Source: DASPKM01 sp963817075
GTDB lineage: Bacteria; Bacteroidota; Bacteroidia; Chitinophagales; Chitinophagaceae
Direction of reading: 5' to 3'
DNA: 64,000 nucleotides
NCBI GenBank assembly: GCA_963817075.1
Contig: CAWFMT010000002.1
Coordinates: 1 to 64,000, forward strand
Below are positions 35,583 through 44,413 of the stretch, one piece after another. Both the position numbers and the translations under genes were made by a program. The number at the start of each line of letters is the position of its first letter. The stretch's first letter is position 1. Below the pieces are notes generated by a model. The model made no database searches. It was given only the letters and a program-made list of their open reading frames with translations, and was not told where the DNA came from.

Positions 35583-36806
35583 TCACCCCTGAGACGAAGA
35601 GCCGCCGGCCAGATCGACACGTCGCCGAACCAGGAATTCCCGTTCGGTCTCGTTGTCCGCCCGCTCGATCGCCGCGTCGTACGCCGTGACCGCCTCGGCG
35701 TTCCGCCCGAGCCGACGGAGCAGGTCGGCCCGGATGGCGTGGAACAGGTGGAACCGGTCCAGCTCCAGTCGGTCGAGCTCGGCCAGCGCCGCCGCCGGGC
35801 CGTCCAGCTCGGACACGACGACCGCCCGGTTCAGCGTCACCACCGGACTCGGGGCGATCGCGGCCAGCTGGTCGTAGAGCGCCAGGATCTGCCGCCAGTC
35901 GGTCTGCTCCGCTGTCGCGGCATCAGCGTGTACGGCGTTGATCGCCGCCTGCAGCTGGTACGGCCCGGGACTACGCCGGCGCAGGCAGCGCCGTACAAGC
36001 TCCTGGCCCTCGGCGATCAGGTCGCGATCCCAGCGGGAGCGGTCCTGGTCGGCCAGCAGCACGAGTTCGCCGTCCGCGGTACGGGCGGCGCGGCGGGACT
36101 CGGTGAGCAGCATCAGCGCGAGTAGGCCGAGTGCCTCGGGCTCGTCCGGCATCAGCTCGACCAGCAGCCGGCCGAGCCGGATCGCCTCCGCGCACAGGTC
36201 CTCGCGGACCAGTTGGTCGCCGGAGCTGGCGGTGTAGCCCTCGTTGAAGATCAGGTAGACGACCGCGAGTACGGCGTTCAGCCGCGCCGGCAGATCGGCC
36301 TCGTACGGCACCCGGTACGGGATGTTCGCCGCCTTGATCTTGCCCTTGGCCCGGACGATCCGTTGCGCCATCGTCGGCTCCGGCACCAGGAACGCGCGCG
36401 CGATCTCGGTCGTCGTCAGCCCGCCGAGCAGCCGCAGGGTGAGCGCCACCCGGGCCGCGGGCGCCAGCGCCGGGTGGCAGCAGGTGAAGATCAGCCGGAG
36501 CCGTTCGTCGCGCACCGCGCCCTCCTCCACCGGCTCGTCGTCCGCGTGCAGCAGCGCTGCCTGGGCGTACTTGTCGTTGCGGGCGGCCTCCCGCCGGAGC
36601 CGGTCGATCGCCCGGTTCCGGGCGGTGGTGATGATCCAGCCGGCCGGGCTCGGCGGCATCCCGTCGTCGGGCCACTTCCGCACCGCGGCGGCGAACGCCT
36701 CCTGCACCGCCTCCTCGGCGAGGTCGATGTCTCCGAAGGCGCGGACCAGCACCGAGACGGCCCGCCCGTACTCCGCCCGGAAGACCCGGGCGATCTCCCC
36801 GGTCAC
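35583..36806 (-). CDS. ECF42-type RNA polymerase sigma factor, module 2
   Basis: About 407 residues. Region 2: FGDIDLAEEAVQEAFAAAVR, SPAGWIITTARNRAIDRLRR; region 4: LLGGLTTTEIARAFLVPEPT; TPR-like C-terminal extension with DEPEALGLLALMLLTESRRA and AIAPSPVVTLNRAVVV. GTG start overlapping the stop of the YciI gene (GTGA). Clearly paralogous to the sigma factor at 27.9-29.0 kb but divergent, so probably specific for its own partner or promoter. Confidence 0.92.
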   Translation of the reverse strand: MTGEIARVFRAEYGRAVSVLVRAFGDIDLAEEAVQEAFAAAVRKWPDDGMPPSPAGWIITTARNRAIDRLRREAARNDKYAQAALLHADDEPVEEGAVRDERLRLIFTCCHPALAPAARVALTLRLLGGLTTTEIARAFLVPEPTMAQRIVRAKGKIKAANIPYRVPYEADLPARLNAVLAVVYLIFNEGYTASSGDQLVREDLCAEAIRLGRLLVELMPDEPEALGLLALMLLTESRRAARTADGELVLLADQDRSRWDRDLIAEGQELVRRCLRRRSPGPYQLQAAINAVHADAATAEQTDWRQILALYDQLAAIAPSPVVTLNRAVVVSELDGPAAALAELDRLELDRFHLFHAIRADLLRRLGRNAEAVTAYDAAIERADNETEREFLVRRRVDLAGGSSSQG

Positions 36807-37159
36807 GGCTCGTGCATCGGCCGGACCTCGATCGACAGCCCGGCCAGCACCCGGGCGAGCTTGCCTGCCCAGTGCATCGCGGCGTCGAGATCCGGAGCTT
36901 CGATCACGGTGAACCCACCGATGTGCTCCTTGCCCTCGGCGTACGGCCCGTCGGTGACCAGCAGTTCGTCCTGGTCCTTGCGATCTGCGCGCAGCACGGT
37001 CGCCGTGCTCGCCGGATGCAGCCCGGCGGCGAACACCCACACCCCGGCGCGCTGCATCTCCTGGTTCAGCTCGCCCACGTCGCGCATCACCGCGTCCAGG
37101 TCGATGTCGTCCGGCGGCGGCCCGTCCGGCTGCCAGATGCTCAGCAGATACTGCGTCAT
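36803..37159 (-). CDS. YciI/DGPF-domain protein, module 2
   Basis: 118 residues, MTQYLLSIWQPDGPPPDDID to VRPMHEP, with the motif in LLVTDGPYAEGKEHIGGFTV. Partner gene of the ECF42 factor, with which it is translationally coupled. The role of DGPF proteins is unknown. An ECF42-like promoter lies 36 bases upstream. Confidence 0.9.
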   Translation of the reverse strand: MTQYLLSIWQPDGPPPDDIDLDAVMRDVGELNQEMQRAGVWVFAAGLHPASTATVLRADRKDQDELLVTDGPYAEGKEHIGGFTVIEAPDLDAAMHWAGKLARVLAGLSIEVRPMHEP

Positions 37160-37194
37160 CGCGCCATCCTCTCGTGCGGGGCAATCTCACCCTC

Positions 37195-37223
37195 TACACG
37201 AACGACCGGCGCCTTCTTCGACA
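37195..37223 (-). promoter_or_regulatory. ECF42-type promoter of the second YciI-sigma module
   Basis: Minus strand TGTCGA (37223-37218), 17 bp, CGTGTA (37200-37195). Same spacing and near-same boxes as the promoter at 27483-27511. Confidence 0.7.
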
Positions 37224-37234
37224 CACCCCGGGGG

Positions 37235-37333
37235 CTTGAGTGAAGGGTTCGTGCTCGAGTGAAGCCAATGGGTGGAATGGCCACGCTCTCATCGTCAGGA
37301 TGCCTTCACTCGAGCACGAACCCTTCACTCGAG
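37235..37333. repeat. 30-bp inverted repeat with internal direct repeats
   Basis: Arms 37235-37264 and 37304-37333 are complementary with one mismatch (shared core GGGTTCGTGCTCGAGTGAAG). Each arm contains the word CTCGAGTGAAG twice, once with a T. The loop is 39 bases. Located between the CGNR gene end and the ECF42 promoter. Confidence 0.9.
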
Positions 37334-37339
37334 CAGAGG

Positions 37340-37901
37340 TCAGTTGGCGGCGGCGCGGCGGCGTTCGCGGTAGGCGGCGACGTGCAGGCGGTTGCCGCAG
37401 GTGCGGGCGTCGCAGTAGCGCTTGGAGCGGTTGCGGGACAGGTCGATCAGAGCGGCGTCGCAGTCGGGTGCCTCGCAGCGGCGAAGCCGCTCGCGCTCGC
37501 CGGCAGAGATCACGTGCGCGAGGGCGATGCCGCACTCAACAGTGATCCGGCAGGACAGCGAGGCGCCGTCGCGGGAGTAGTGGATGTGCCAGGGATGACC
37601 GTCGTGGTTGGTCAGCCGCGGGGTCGAGGTGCCGCGGGCGATGATCGCGTTGATCATCGCGGCCGCCTCGGCGTCGGACGAGGTCGAGAACACCGGCGCG
37701 AACAGGTGCCGCAGCGCGCGGATCTCCTCGAGATCGGTCTCGTCCAGATCCTGCACGCCGCTGAACTCGCGCTCGTGCACGAACTTGTTCAGGTCTTCGA
37801 GCGTCTCCATACCGTCGACCTGGCTGCCCGGCTCCGGCAGCGTGTTGACCAGCCGGACCAGGCTGCCGAGCGCCTGCTCGGTGTCATGAGAGAACGTCAC
37901 G
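37340..37901 (-). CDS. CGNR zinc-finger / ABATE-domain regulator
   Basis: 187 residues. N-terminal ABATE-like domain (LGSLVRLVNTLPEPGSQVDG) and a C-terminal zinc finger RRCEAPDCDAALIDLSRNRS, then RYCDARTCGNRLHVAAYRER with the CGNR motif. A stress-linked transcription factor family of actinobacteria. GTG at 37901 is chosen since GGAG lies ~10 bases upstream; the longer ORF adds non-conserved residues. Confidence 0.9.
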
Positions 37902-38015
37902 ATTTCACATCTCCAAAGCCGCTGACGGGGTCTCCGTCCTGTCATGCCAGGGTAGCCGTACCTGATTTAGAACCGGTGGACCCGATGCGCTATGGTTACT
38001 GCCGCTGTTGCACCG

Positions 38016-38087
38016 GGGCGATTGGCGCAGTGGTAGCGCGCTTCGTTCACACCGAAGAGGTCACTGGTTCGAACCCAGTATCGCCCA
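38016..38087 (+). tRNA. tRNA-Val (CAC)
   Basis: Acceptor GGGCGAT/ATCGCCC, D arm GGCGCAGTGGTAGCGC, anticodon stem CTTCG/CGAAG with loop TTCACAC (CAC), T loop GTTCGAACC. CCA not encoded. A possible -10 box TATGGT lies at 37991-37996. Confidence 0.95.
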
Positions 38088-38157
38088 CCCCTGTGCGGAC
38101 CATCACGGTCCACCTATCGGGCGCGAGTGTCAGAATGACCCCAGGGGAGGGGTCGTC

Positions 38158-38901
38158 ATGCGACTGCCAGAAGTCCGAGGCACGATCGAACGCCGGTTGC
38201 TGGTCAACTATCGGGTCGACCCGACTGTCGCCTCCGGGTTCGTGCCGGAGCCATTCCGGCCACAACTCGTCGACGGCGCTGCAGTAGCCGGCATCTGCCT
38301 GATCCGACTGGGCGAACTACGACCACGCGGCCTACCGCGATGGGTCGGATTGCGAAGCGAGAACGCGGCGCACCGGATCGCGGTCGAGTGGGACGGACCG
38401 GACGGGCCCTGTACCGGCGTCTACATCCCTCGACGGGACAGTGACTCGGTCATCAACGTGGCGATGGGCGGTCGCGTATACCCGGGCGAGCATCACCGCG
38501 CGACGTTCCGGGTGTCGGAGTCCGAAGAGGCGCTCAGCGTCGGCTTCTCTGCCGCGGACGGATCGGCTGAGGTTCAGGTCGACGTCCAGGTCACCGATCG
38601 ACTCGTGGGCAGCCGCTTGTTCGCCGACCTCGAGACCGCGTCAGCGTTCTTCGAGCACGGCTCACTCGGCTACACCGCCACCCGCGACGCCGACCGCTTC
38701 GATGGACTCGAGCTGCAGACATCGGCGTGGAAGGTCGAGCCGACTCGGGTGACGGACGCACGTTCCTCTGTCTTCGGCGACCGGTCGGTCTTCCCGCCCG
38801 GCACCGCCGAACTCGACTGCGCGCTGCTGATGCGGAAAGTGCCGGTCATCTGGAAGTCCCGTGAGGACGTGCACGCCGACCGTGGGGTAGGCGTCGGCTG
38901 A
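38158..38901 (+). CDS. DUF2071-family protein
   Basis: 247 residues starting MRLPEVRGTIERRLLVNYRV. Conserved FVPEPFRPQLVDGAAVAGIC and LIRLGELRPRGLPRWVGLRS fit DUF2071, an acetoacetate decarboxylase-like fold whose function is unknown. GGGGAGGGG precedes the ATG. Stands alone after the tRNA; the stop runs straight into a palindrome. Confidence 0.8.
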   Translation: MRLPEVRGTIERRLLVNYRVDPTVASGFVPEPFRPQLVDGAAVAGICLIRLGELRPRGLPRWVGLRSENAAHRIAVEWDGPDGPCTGVYIPRRDSDSVINVAMGGRVYPGEHHRATFRVSESEEALSVGFSAADGSAEVQVDVQVTDRLVGSRLFADLETASAFFEHGSLGYTATRDADRFDGLELQTSAWKVEPTRVTDARSSVFGDRSVFPPGTAELDCALLMRKVPVIWKSREDVHADRGVGVG

Positions 38902-38944
38902 TTGCACACCTGATCAGGTGTCAGACACCCGATCGGATGTGCAA
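38902..38944. repeat. Palindrome after the DUF2071 gene
   Basis: TTGCACA (38902-38908) pairs with TGTGCAA (38938-38944); inside are CACCTGATCAGGTG and a related CACCCGATCGGATG. The two halves are imperfect inverted copies. It begins one base after the stop codon, so it may act as a terminator. Confidence 0.7.
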
Positions 38945-38992
38945 CGTCAGGCGAAGAGGCGAGGAAGCAGACCACCTCGGCGATGTCCATCA
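38945..38992 (-). pseudogene. Tiny remnant of an SDR gene 3' end
   Basis: The minus strand reads DIAEVVCFLAS. About 30 bases (GGCGAGGAAGCAGACCACCT and onwards) are nearly identical to the 3' region of the SDR gene at 40.17 kb. The flanking CGTCAGGCGAAG also matches that gene's end, with the codons between them missing. A deletion relic of a related copy. Confidence 0.55.
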
Positions 38993-39006
38993 TCCGGACC
39001 AGCCGC

Positions 39007-39734
39007 TCAGACCGCTTCTGGCGATCGTGTTCCCAGGCTTGTCCCGGACCGGCGCAGCTGACGGCGAGCCCTCAGCAACAGATCGATGAGAGTCACCGCG
39101 ACGATGATGGCGATCGCGAATTTCACCGCTTCGTCAGAGCCAGGACGCTGGTAGATCGGACACCAGCGGGCCCCGGATCCTGGCAAAGTCACTGTCGAAG
39201 CTGAAGGCTTGAATGGCTTCGTCGGCGGCGCGCCCACCGCTCAACTTCTCCAGCAGCCAAGCGGCATTCACCAGGATGAACAAGCCGATGACGAAGAAGG
39301 CCAACGCGGCTACCCGTGCGGGACGGTTGACCGCGCCGGTCGCGGAGTTGCGCGGCGTCCACAGAAACCGCACGGGCCACCGGCGCTGACCCAGCCGGCG
39401 ATACCGAAGCTGACCACGAGGAACCCGGGCCACCAGAACGCCTGGATGCCATAGTCCCGATACCAGTGCTGGACGTCTGTCGCAGCAGCCGCTCCCAGCA
39501 GCCAGATCACCAGTACCCCGATGACCGTCAGCCGTACGAAGCTGCGCGTGTCGGCCTGATCGATCACGATGACGGGCCGGCCATAGCGAGCGGCGACCTC
39601 GGCCGGACGGCCGAAGCTTGCAGTCGCTGCAACGGCTCGGCACTGTCCGCGAGCTCGTCACGCAACAGCGCTCGCAGCTCCAGGGCCACATCGGAGACGT
39701 AGGCATCGATCAGTTCCTCGGTGGTCAGCATCAT
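39007..39734 (-). CDS. Membrane protein downstream of PadR, frameshifted
   Basis: About 243 residues. N-terminal helical part MMLTTEELIDAYVSDVALEL then LRALLRDELADSAEPLQRL, followed by four or five membrane helices (SFVRLTVIGVLVIWLLGAAA, ALAFFVIGLFILVNAAWLLE, KFAIAIIVAVTLIDLLL). Frame changes near 39,595, 39,375 and 39,165. Start ATG overlaps the PadR stop, so the two are coupled. Genes of this layout are usual PadR partners (HAAS/DUF1700-like), but the exact family is not certain. Confidence 0.65.
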
Positions 39735-40054
39735 TCGTCACCTTTCAGGAGCTGGTCCATCGCCTCGTTGATGCCGCGCCACGAGTCTTTGAGCTGCGCG
39801 AGCAGGTCCTGCCCGGCAGGGCTGAGACGGTAGTAGCGCCGCGGCTGTCCCTCGGTGCGCCATTCGCTGCTGAGAAAGCCCTGGCTCTCCAGCCGCCGCA
39901 AGAGCGGATAGAGCGTCCCTTCCTCGATCGGAAGCCCGTTGTCGGACAGCGACTGCCGCAACTCATAGCCGTATCGGAACTCGCGAAGCTGCGAGAGCGC
40001 CGCGAGCACAACGACGCCGCGGCGCAGTTCCAGGTCCAGCTTGGCACCCACCAT
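39731..40054 (-). CDS. PadR-family regulator
   Basis: 107 residues, mainly the PadR winged helix: LDLELRRGVVVLAALSQLRE, YGYELRQSLSDNGLPIEEGT, LYPLLRRLESQGFLSSEW and RRYYRLSPAGQDLL. ATG at 40054 lies inside a 30-bp perfect palindrome, a likely self-repression site. Heads an operon with the membrane protein gene. Confidence 0.92.
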   Translation of the reverse strand: MVGAKLDLELRRGVVVLAALSQLREFRYGYELRQSLSDNGLPIEEGTLYPLLRRLESQGFLSSEWRTEGQPRRYYRLSPAGQDLLAQLKDSWRGINEAMDQLLKGDE

Positions 40055-40081
40055 GTGCCACACAGTACTGTGTGGCACATG
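40052..40081. promoter_or_regulatory. 30-bp perfect palindromic operator at the padR start
   Basis: Half-site CATGTGCCACACAGT and its exact reverse complement, meeting at the centre TA. It contains the ATGT...ACAT ends common in PadR sites and overlaps the start codon. Confidence 0.8.
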
Positions 40082-40094
40082 GTCCGGTCCAGCG

Positions 40095-40853
40095 TCAGGC
40101 GAAGCGGGCGCTGAAGCCGCCGTCTACCGGCCATTCCGCGCCGGTGACGAAGGCGGCGGCCGGTGAGGCGAGGAAGCAGACCACCTCGGCGACGTCCTCG
40201 GGTTCGCCGATCCGTCGCATCGGGTGGGCGTCGAGCACGCGGCGGGCCTCGTCCGGGTCGTCCTCGAACAGGCGGTGCACCGGGGGAGTAGCGGTCCAAC
40301 CGGGACTCACCGCGTTGACCCGCACCCCGTGCGGGCCGACCTCCAGCGCGAGGCTGCGGGTCAGCCCGACCAGGCCGGACTTCGCCGCGGCGTACGGGAA
40401 GTAGCCGGGATAGGTCATCCGGGCGTGGATCGAGGCGATGTTGACGATCGACCCGTGCCGCGCCGCGATCATGCCCGGCAGCACCTGACGCGCGGTCATC
40501 CAGGCGGCCTTCAGGTCGAGGGCGAAGAAGTCGTCCCACTGCGCCGAGGTCAGCTCGACCGGGTCGTAGTCGGCGTTCCGGCCGGCGTTGTTCACCAGCA
40601 CGCTGAACCCGCCCAGTTCGGCCGCCAGCCCGTCGACCGCCGCGATCAGCGCCTGCTCGTCGGTGACGTCGGCGGTGGCGGCGACGACCGCGACACCGTG
40701 CCGGGACGCCAGTTCGGCGGCGGAGGCCGAGGCATCGGCGCGATCGATGATGCCGACCGACGCGCCCTCTCGGGCCGCCACGTCGGCGATCGCGGCACCG
40801 ATGCCCTGCGCGCCACCGGTGACCAGGAGCCGTTCGCCTGCAAGTCGGGTCAT
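40095..40853 (-). CDS. SDR-family NAD(P)-dependent oxidoreductase
   Basis: 252 residues, intact. Cofactor loop LVTGGAQGIGAAIADVAARE, NNAGRNADYDPVEL, catalytic Ser in GSIVNIASIHARM, YPYAAAKSG-type Y..K in GYFPYAAAKSGLVGLTRSLA, and the C-terminal PEDVAEVVCFLASPAAAFVT. Acts on an unknown alcohol or ketone. ATG at 40853. Divergent from the Nramp-like gene. Confidence 0.93.
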   Translation of the reverse strand: MTRLAGERLLVTGGAQGIGAAIADVAAREGASVGIIDRADASASAAELASRHGVAVVAATADVTDEQALIAAVDGLAAELGGFSVLVNNAGRNADYDPVELTSAQWDDFFALDLKAAWMTARQVLPGMIAARHGSIVNIASIHARMTYPGYFPYAAAKSGLVGLTRSLALEVGPHGVRVNAVSPGWTATPPVHRLFEDDPDEARRVLDAHPMRRIGEPEDVAEVVCFLASPAAAFVTGAEWPVDGGFSARFA

Positions 40854-40982
40854 CCGGACATCATGACCGTCCGTCGCATCATCCTGACCGCTGGGCGTTG
40901 TACCCCGTTCGAGCGGTTGTGACGGACCGTCAGTCCGGCTCACGATCAGTGTGTTTCCGCCCGGGGGGCGAGGAGGTCGGCA

Positions 40983-42485
40983 ATGGCCGAGGCCGTGCAG
41001 AGCCAGACCCATCCACTCGGTGTCAGCCGCCCGGACCTGGCGGTGGCCGACCTGCCCACCCCGGAGGAGGTGTTCCGGGTCCGGCGGTTGGGCCCCAAGG
41101 AGCTGATCCAGTTCGCGATCGGCCCCAGTCTGATCGCGCTCGGCATCTCGATCGGCAGCGGTGAGTGGCTGCTCGGCCCGCTGAACGTGGGCCAGTACGG
41201 CTTCGTCGGGGTCGGCTGGATCATCACCGTATCCGCGTTGCTGCAGACGTTCTACAACGTCGAGTGCGCCCGCTACGTGGTGGCGACGGGCGAGGTGCCG
41301 GTGGTCGGCTGGGGCCGGGTACCGCCCGGCTGGTTCCTGTGGGTGCCGCTGTCGGTCTTCCTGGTGATCTTCGCCTTCATCGCGGGCGGCTGGGCAGCCT
41401 CGGCCGGGCAGGGTGTGTACGCACTCGTGCACGGGGAGGTGCCGGCCTCCGCGGACGCCGAGGAGCCCCGGTTGTACGCGATCGCGCTGCTGGTGCTGGT
41501 GTTCGCCATCACCGCCGGGGCGCGGCGGATCAGCCGTGCGCTCGAACTGGCGAACTGGATGATAGTCGGCACCATCCTGGTCGTGCTGTTCATCGTGGAC
41601 CTGGTTCTGGTGCCGGCCCGGATCTGGTGGGACGGGATCAGTGGCTTCTTCACGCCGGCCGCGCCGCCGGCAGGCATCTCGGCGACCCAGCTCGGCGCGC
41701 TGGCCGGCTTCACCGCGCTCGCGTCCGGCCTGAACTGGTACGTGCTGGGCCACTACCGGGACAAGGGCTACGGCATGGGCCACCGGGCCGGGTACCTGTC
41801 CGGCATGCGCGGTGAGCGGAGCGAGGTGCTGGCCAGCGGCGTGACCTTCCCCGACGACGAGAAGAACCGCGGGCTGTGGCGGCGCTGGTACCGGTTGCTG
41901 CTCGCCGACATGTGGGGCGTCTTCTTCGTCGGCGCCATGCTCGGCATGCTGCTGCCCACGATCCTGATGACCCGGGCGGTGGAGATCCGGGGCGAGGGGC
42001 CGACCCAGCGCAACGTCCCGACCTTCGTCGCCGACGTGCTGCGTGGCGAGTACGGCACCTTCGTGTTCTACATCGCGCTGCTGATGGGGGTGCTGATCCT
42101 GTTCAGCACCCAGCTCGGCATCTTCGAGGCGATGGTCCGGGTCACCACGGACGCCTCGCACGCCACCAGTCCCGCGCTGCGACGGCGGATCGAGGGCGAC
42201 CCGCGCCGGTTCTACTACCCGTTCATGATCCTGCTGCTGGTGGTCATCTCGATCATCATCCACCTGGCCCTGCCGGTAGGCCTGGTCCAGTGGTCGGCGA
42301 ACATGTCGAACCTCGGCGCGCTGATCTACCCGTTCCTGCTGATGTACCTGAACAGCAAGCTGCCGCGACCGGCCCGGCCGCGCTGGTGGCACTACGTCAT
42401 CCTGGTGCTGAACTTCTTGTTCTTCGGGTTCTTCTTCGTGAACTTCATCGCCGATTTCGTCGGCAGCCCGCTGGTCACGTTCTAA
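40983..42485 (+). CDS. Nramp-like (APC-superfamily) transporter of unknown substrate
   Basis: 500 residues with about eleven helices. The start GPSLIALGISIGSGEWLLGP resembles the first helix of Nramp proteins, but the metal-binding Asp-Pro-Gly is replaced by Ser-Gly-Glu, so divalent metal transport is doubtful. Other helices: WIITVSALLQTFYNVECARY, FVFYIALLMGVLILFSTQLG, PFMILLLVVISIIIHLALPV. Frame intact, with GAGGAGG upstream region. Substrate cannot be named. Confidence 0.75.
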   Translation: MAEAVQSQTHPLGVSRPDLAVADLPTPEEVFRVRRLGPKELIQFAIGPSLIALGISIGSGEWLLGPLNVGQYGFVGVGWIITVSALLQTFYNVECARYVVATGEVPVVGWGRVPPGWFLWVPLSVFLVIFAFIAGGWAASAGQGVYALVHGEVPASADAEEPRLYAIALLVLVFAITAGARRISRALELANWMIVGTILVVLFIVDLVLVPARIWWDGISGFFTPAAPPAGISATQLGALAGFTALASGLNWYVLGHYRDKGYGMGHRAGYLSGMRGERSEVLASGVTFPDDEKNRGLWRRWYRLLLADMWGVFFVGAMLGMLLPTILMTRAVEIRGEGPTQRNVPTFVADVLRGEYGTFVFYIALLMGVLILFSTQLGIFEAMVRVTTDASHATSPALRRRIEGDPRRFYYPFMILLLVVISIIIHLALPVGLVQWSANMSNLGALIYPFLLMYLNSKLPRPARPRWWHYVILVLNFLFFGFFFVNFIADFVGSPLVTF

Positions 42486-42489
42486 AGCC

Positions 42490-43149
42490 TCAGTCGACGC
42501 CCGCGTCGTGCGCCAGCAGCGCGACCTGGGTGCGGTTGCCGAGCTCGAGTTTGGTCAGGATGTGCGAGATGTGCGCCTTCACGGTGGCCACACTCATGAA
42601 CAGCTCGGCCGCGATCTCGGCGTTGGTCCGGCCCCGCGCGACCGCGAGCATCACGTCGTACTCGCGCGGGCTGAGCCGAGCCAGCGCGGCGCGGGCCTGC
42701 TCGTAGGCGCCGGACTCGGTGGCGGCCCGCTCCATCAGCCGCCGGGTGATCGCCGGGGACAGCATCGGGTCTCCGGCGGCGACCCGGTGCACGGCCTCGA
42801 CGATCCGGGCCGGCGGGGTGTCCTTCAGCAGGAACCCGCTGGCGCCGGCCCGCAGCGCGTGCAGCACGTTCTCGTCGGTGTCGAAGGTGGTGAGTACGAC
42901 GACCTCGGGCGGATCCGGCCGGGCCCGGACCCGGCGGGTGGCGGTGATGCCGTCGACCCGCGGCATCCGCAGGTCCATCAGCACCAAGTCGGGGAAGTGC
43001 GCGTCGACCGCGGCCGGCACCTCGTCGCCGTCGGCGGCCTCGGCGACCACGCTGATGCCCTGGATGCCGTCCAGCATCATCACCAGCCCGGCACGCACCA
43101 GCGGATCGTCGTCCACGACCAGTACCCGCACGGAGTTCACCCGGGCCAC
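42490..43149 (-). CDS. NarL/LuxR-type response regulator
   Basis: 219 residues. Receiver domain VRVLVVDDDPLVRAGLVMML with phospho-Asp in DLVLMDLRMPRVDG and switch residues VVVLTTFDTDENVLHAL, then a LuxR helix-turn-helix (LSPREYDVMLAVARGRTNAE, MSVATVKAHISHILTKL). GTG start overlapping the histidine kinase 3' end by 13 bases. Partner of the kinase just upstream. Confidence 0.94.
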   Translation of the reverse strand: MARVNSVRVLVVDDDPLVRAGLVMMLDGIQGISVVAEAADGDEVPAAVDAHFPDLVLMDLRMPRVDGITATRRVRARPDPPEVVVLTTFDTDENVLHALRAGASGFLLKDTPPARIVEAVHRVAAGDPMLSPAITRRLMERAATESGAYEQARAALARLSPREYDVMLAVARGRTNAEIAAELFMSVATVKAHISHILTKLELGNRTQVALLAHDAGVD

Positions 43150-44282
43150 GGTAGCGACGCGCGCAGCACGAACCGGCCACCGGTCGCCCCGTGGTCCAGG
43201 GTGCCGCCGGCGAGTTGCACCCGCTCGGTCAGCCCGACCAGGCCGGTGCCGCTGCCCGGAACGGCCGGCCCGCCACCCGGTGCCGGGTTGACGATCTCGA
43301 TCGTCAGCGGGCCACCCGGCTCGCCGGACACCCGGACGCCGACCGTCCTACCGCCGGCATGCTTGCGCGCGTTGGTCAGCCCTTCCTGCACCACCCGGTA
43401 CGCCGTCCTGCCGGTGGCCGGTGGCAACGATCCGGCGTCCGCCGTGGTGTTGCGGTAGTCGACCTCGGTGCCGGCGTTGCGGGACTCCTCGACCAACCGG
43501 TCCAGGTCGGCGAGTGTCGGCTGCGGCCCGGTGGGCTGGTCGCCGGAGTCGTCCCGCAGTACGCCGATCACCTCGCGCAGTTCGTCCAGCGCCTGGTGCA
43601 CGCCGGTCCGGATCACCCCGGCGGCCTGGGCCAGCCGCTCCGGCGACGAATCCGGCCGGTACTCCAGCGCACCGGCGTACGTCGCCAGCAGCGACAGCCG
43701 GTGCGCGAGTACGTCGTGCATCTCCCGCGCCATCTTCGTCCGTTCCAGCGCCCGGGCCTCGGCCACCCGCCGGCCCTGCTCGGCCTCCGCCCGCCTGGCC
43801 CGTTCGCGCAAGGAGTGCAGCACCTCGCGACGGGCCTGCGACCACTGGCCCCAGCCGAGCAGCGCGGCGTGGATGGCGATGTCCAGGATCACGAACCACA
43901 GGAACGACAGCCCCGGGATCGGCCGCCACAGCCCCTGCACCAGATGGCCGCCGACGCCGGCGAGTGCCGCCACCAGGGCGGTGCCGAACGGCCGGGACTG
44001 GGCGACCTGGTTGGTCGCCACGGTCGACGCCGGGGTGCCGCCGGGCGACAGCGCCGCCAGCACCGCGAGCGGGATCGCCGTGGTCAGCGGACGGCGGAAC
44101 AGCACCACCAGCAGCGCGCAGCCGACCAGCCCGACGGCGATGTCGAGCCCGAGCAGCCCGGACGGATCGGCGTCGTACCGGCCCCAGATGTTGACCGCGG
44201 TGAACACCACCGTGCTGGCGATGACCGGGACCTGGACCGACAGCGGCGCGGTCGTGCGGCCGGTCTCGCAGGCGTTGTCCAC
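43137..44282 (-). CDS. NarX/DesK-type sensor histidine kinase
   Basis: 381 residues: four to five N-terminal membrane helices, then the HisKA_3 helix with phospho-His in REMHDVLAHRLSLLATYAGA and the ATPase domain (GRTAYRVVQEGLTNARKHAG, GTGLVGLTERVQLAGGTLDH). GTG start. Signal unknown; the gene lies divergent from the DUF6069 gene, which it may control with its regulator. Confidence 0.94.
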   Translation of the reverse strand: MDNACETGRTTAPLSVQVPVIASTVVFTAVNIWGRYDADPSGLLGLDIAVGLVGCALLVVLFRRPLTTAIPLAVLAALSPGGTPASTVATNQVAQSRPFGTALVAALAGVGGHLVQGLWRPIPGLSFLWFVILDIAIHAALLGWGQWSQARREVLHSLRERARRAEAEQGRRVAEARALERTKMAREMHDVLAHRLSLLATYAGALEYRPDSSPERLAQAAGVIRTGVHQALDELREVIGVLRDDSGDQPTGPQPTLADLDRLVEESRNAGTEVDYRNTTADAGSLPPATGRTAYRVVQEGLTNARKHAGGRTVGVRVSGEPGGPLTIEIVNPAPGGGPAVPGSGTGLVGLTERVQLAGGTLDHGATGGRFVLRASLPWPG

Positions 44283-44413
44283 GACCCGAGGCTAGGTGCC
44301 GGCGCCGGAAGATGACCACCGACCAAAGTCGTAGTCACCCCGGCCGAGAGGCGAGGGCGAACCGGCCCGGCGGCCGATGCCGGGCGGGTGTCCCGCAGCC
44401 GAGTCTGGGCGGC

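Noticed and set aside
40983..42485. Calling the transporter a true Mn/Fe Nramp
   Set aside because: The metal-binding Asp-Pro-Gly motif of helix 1 is missing, so only the fold is claimed.
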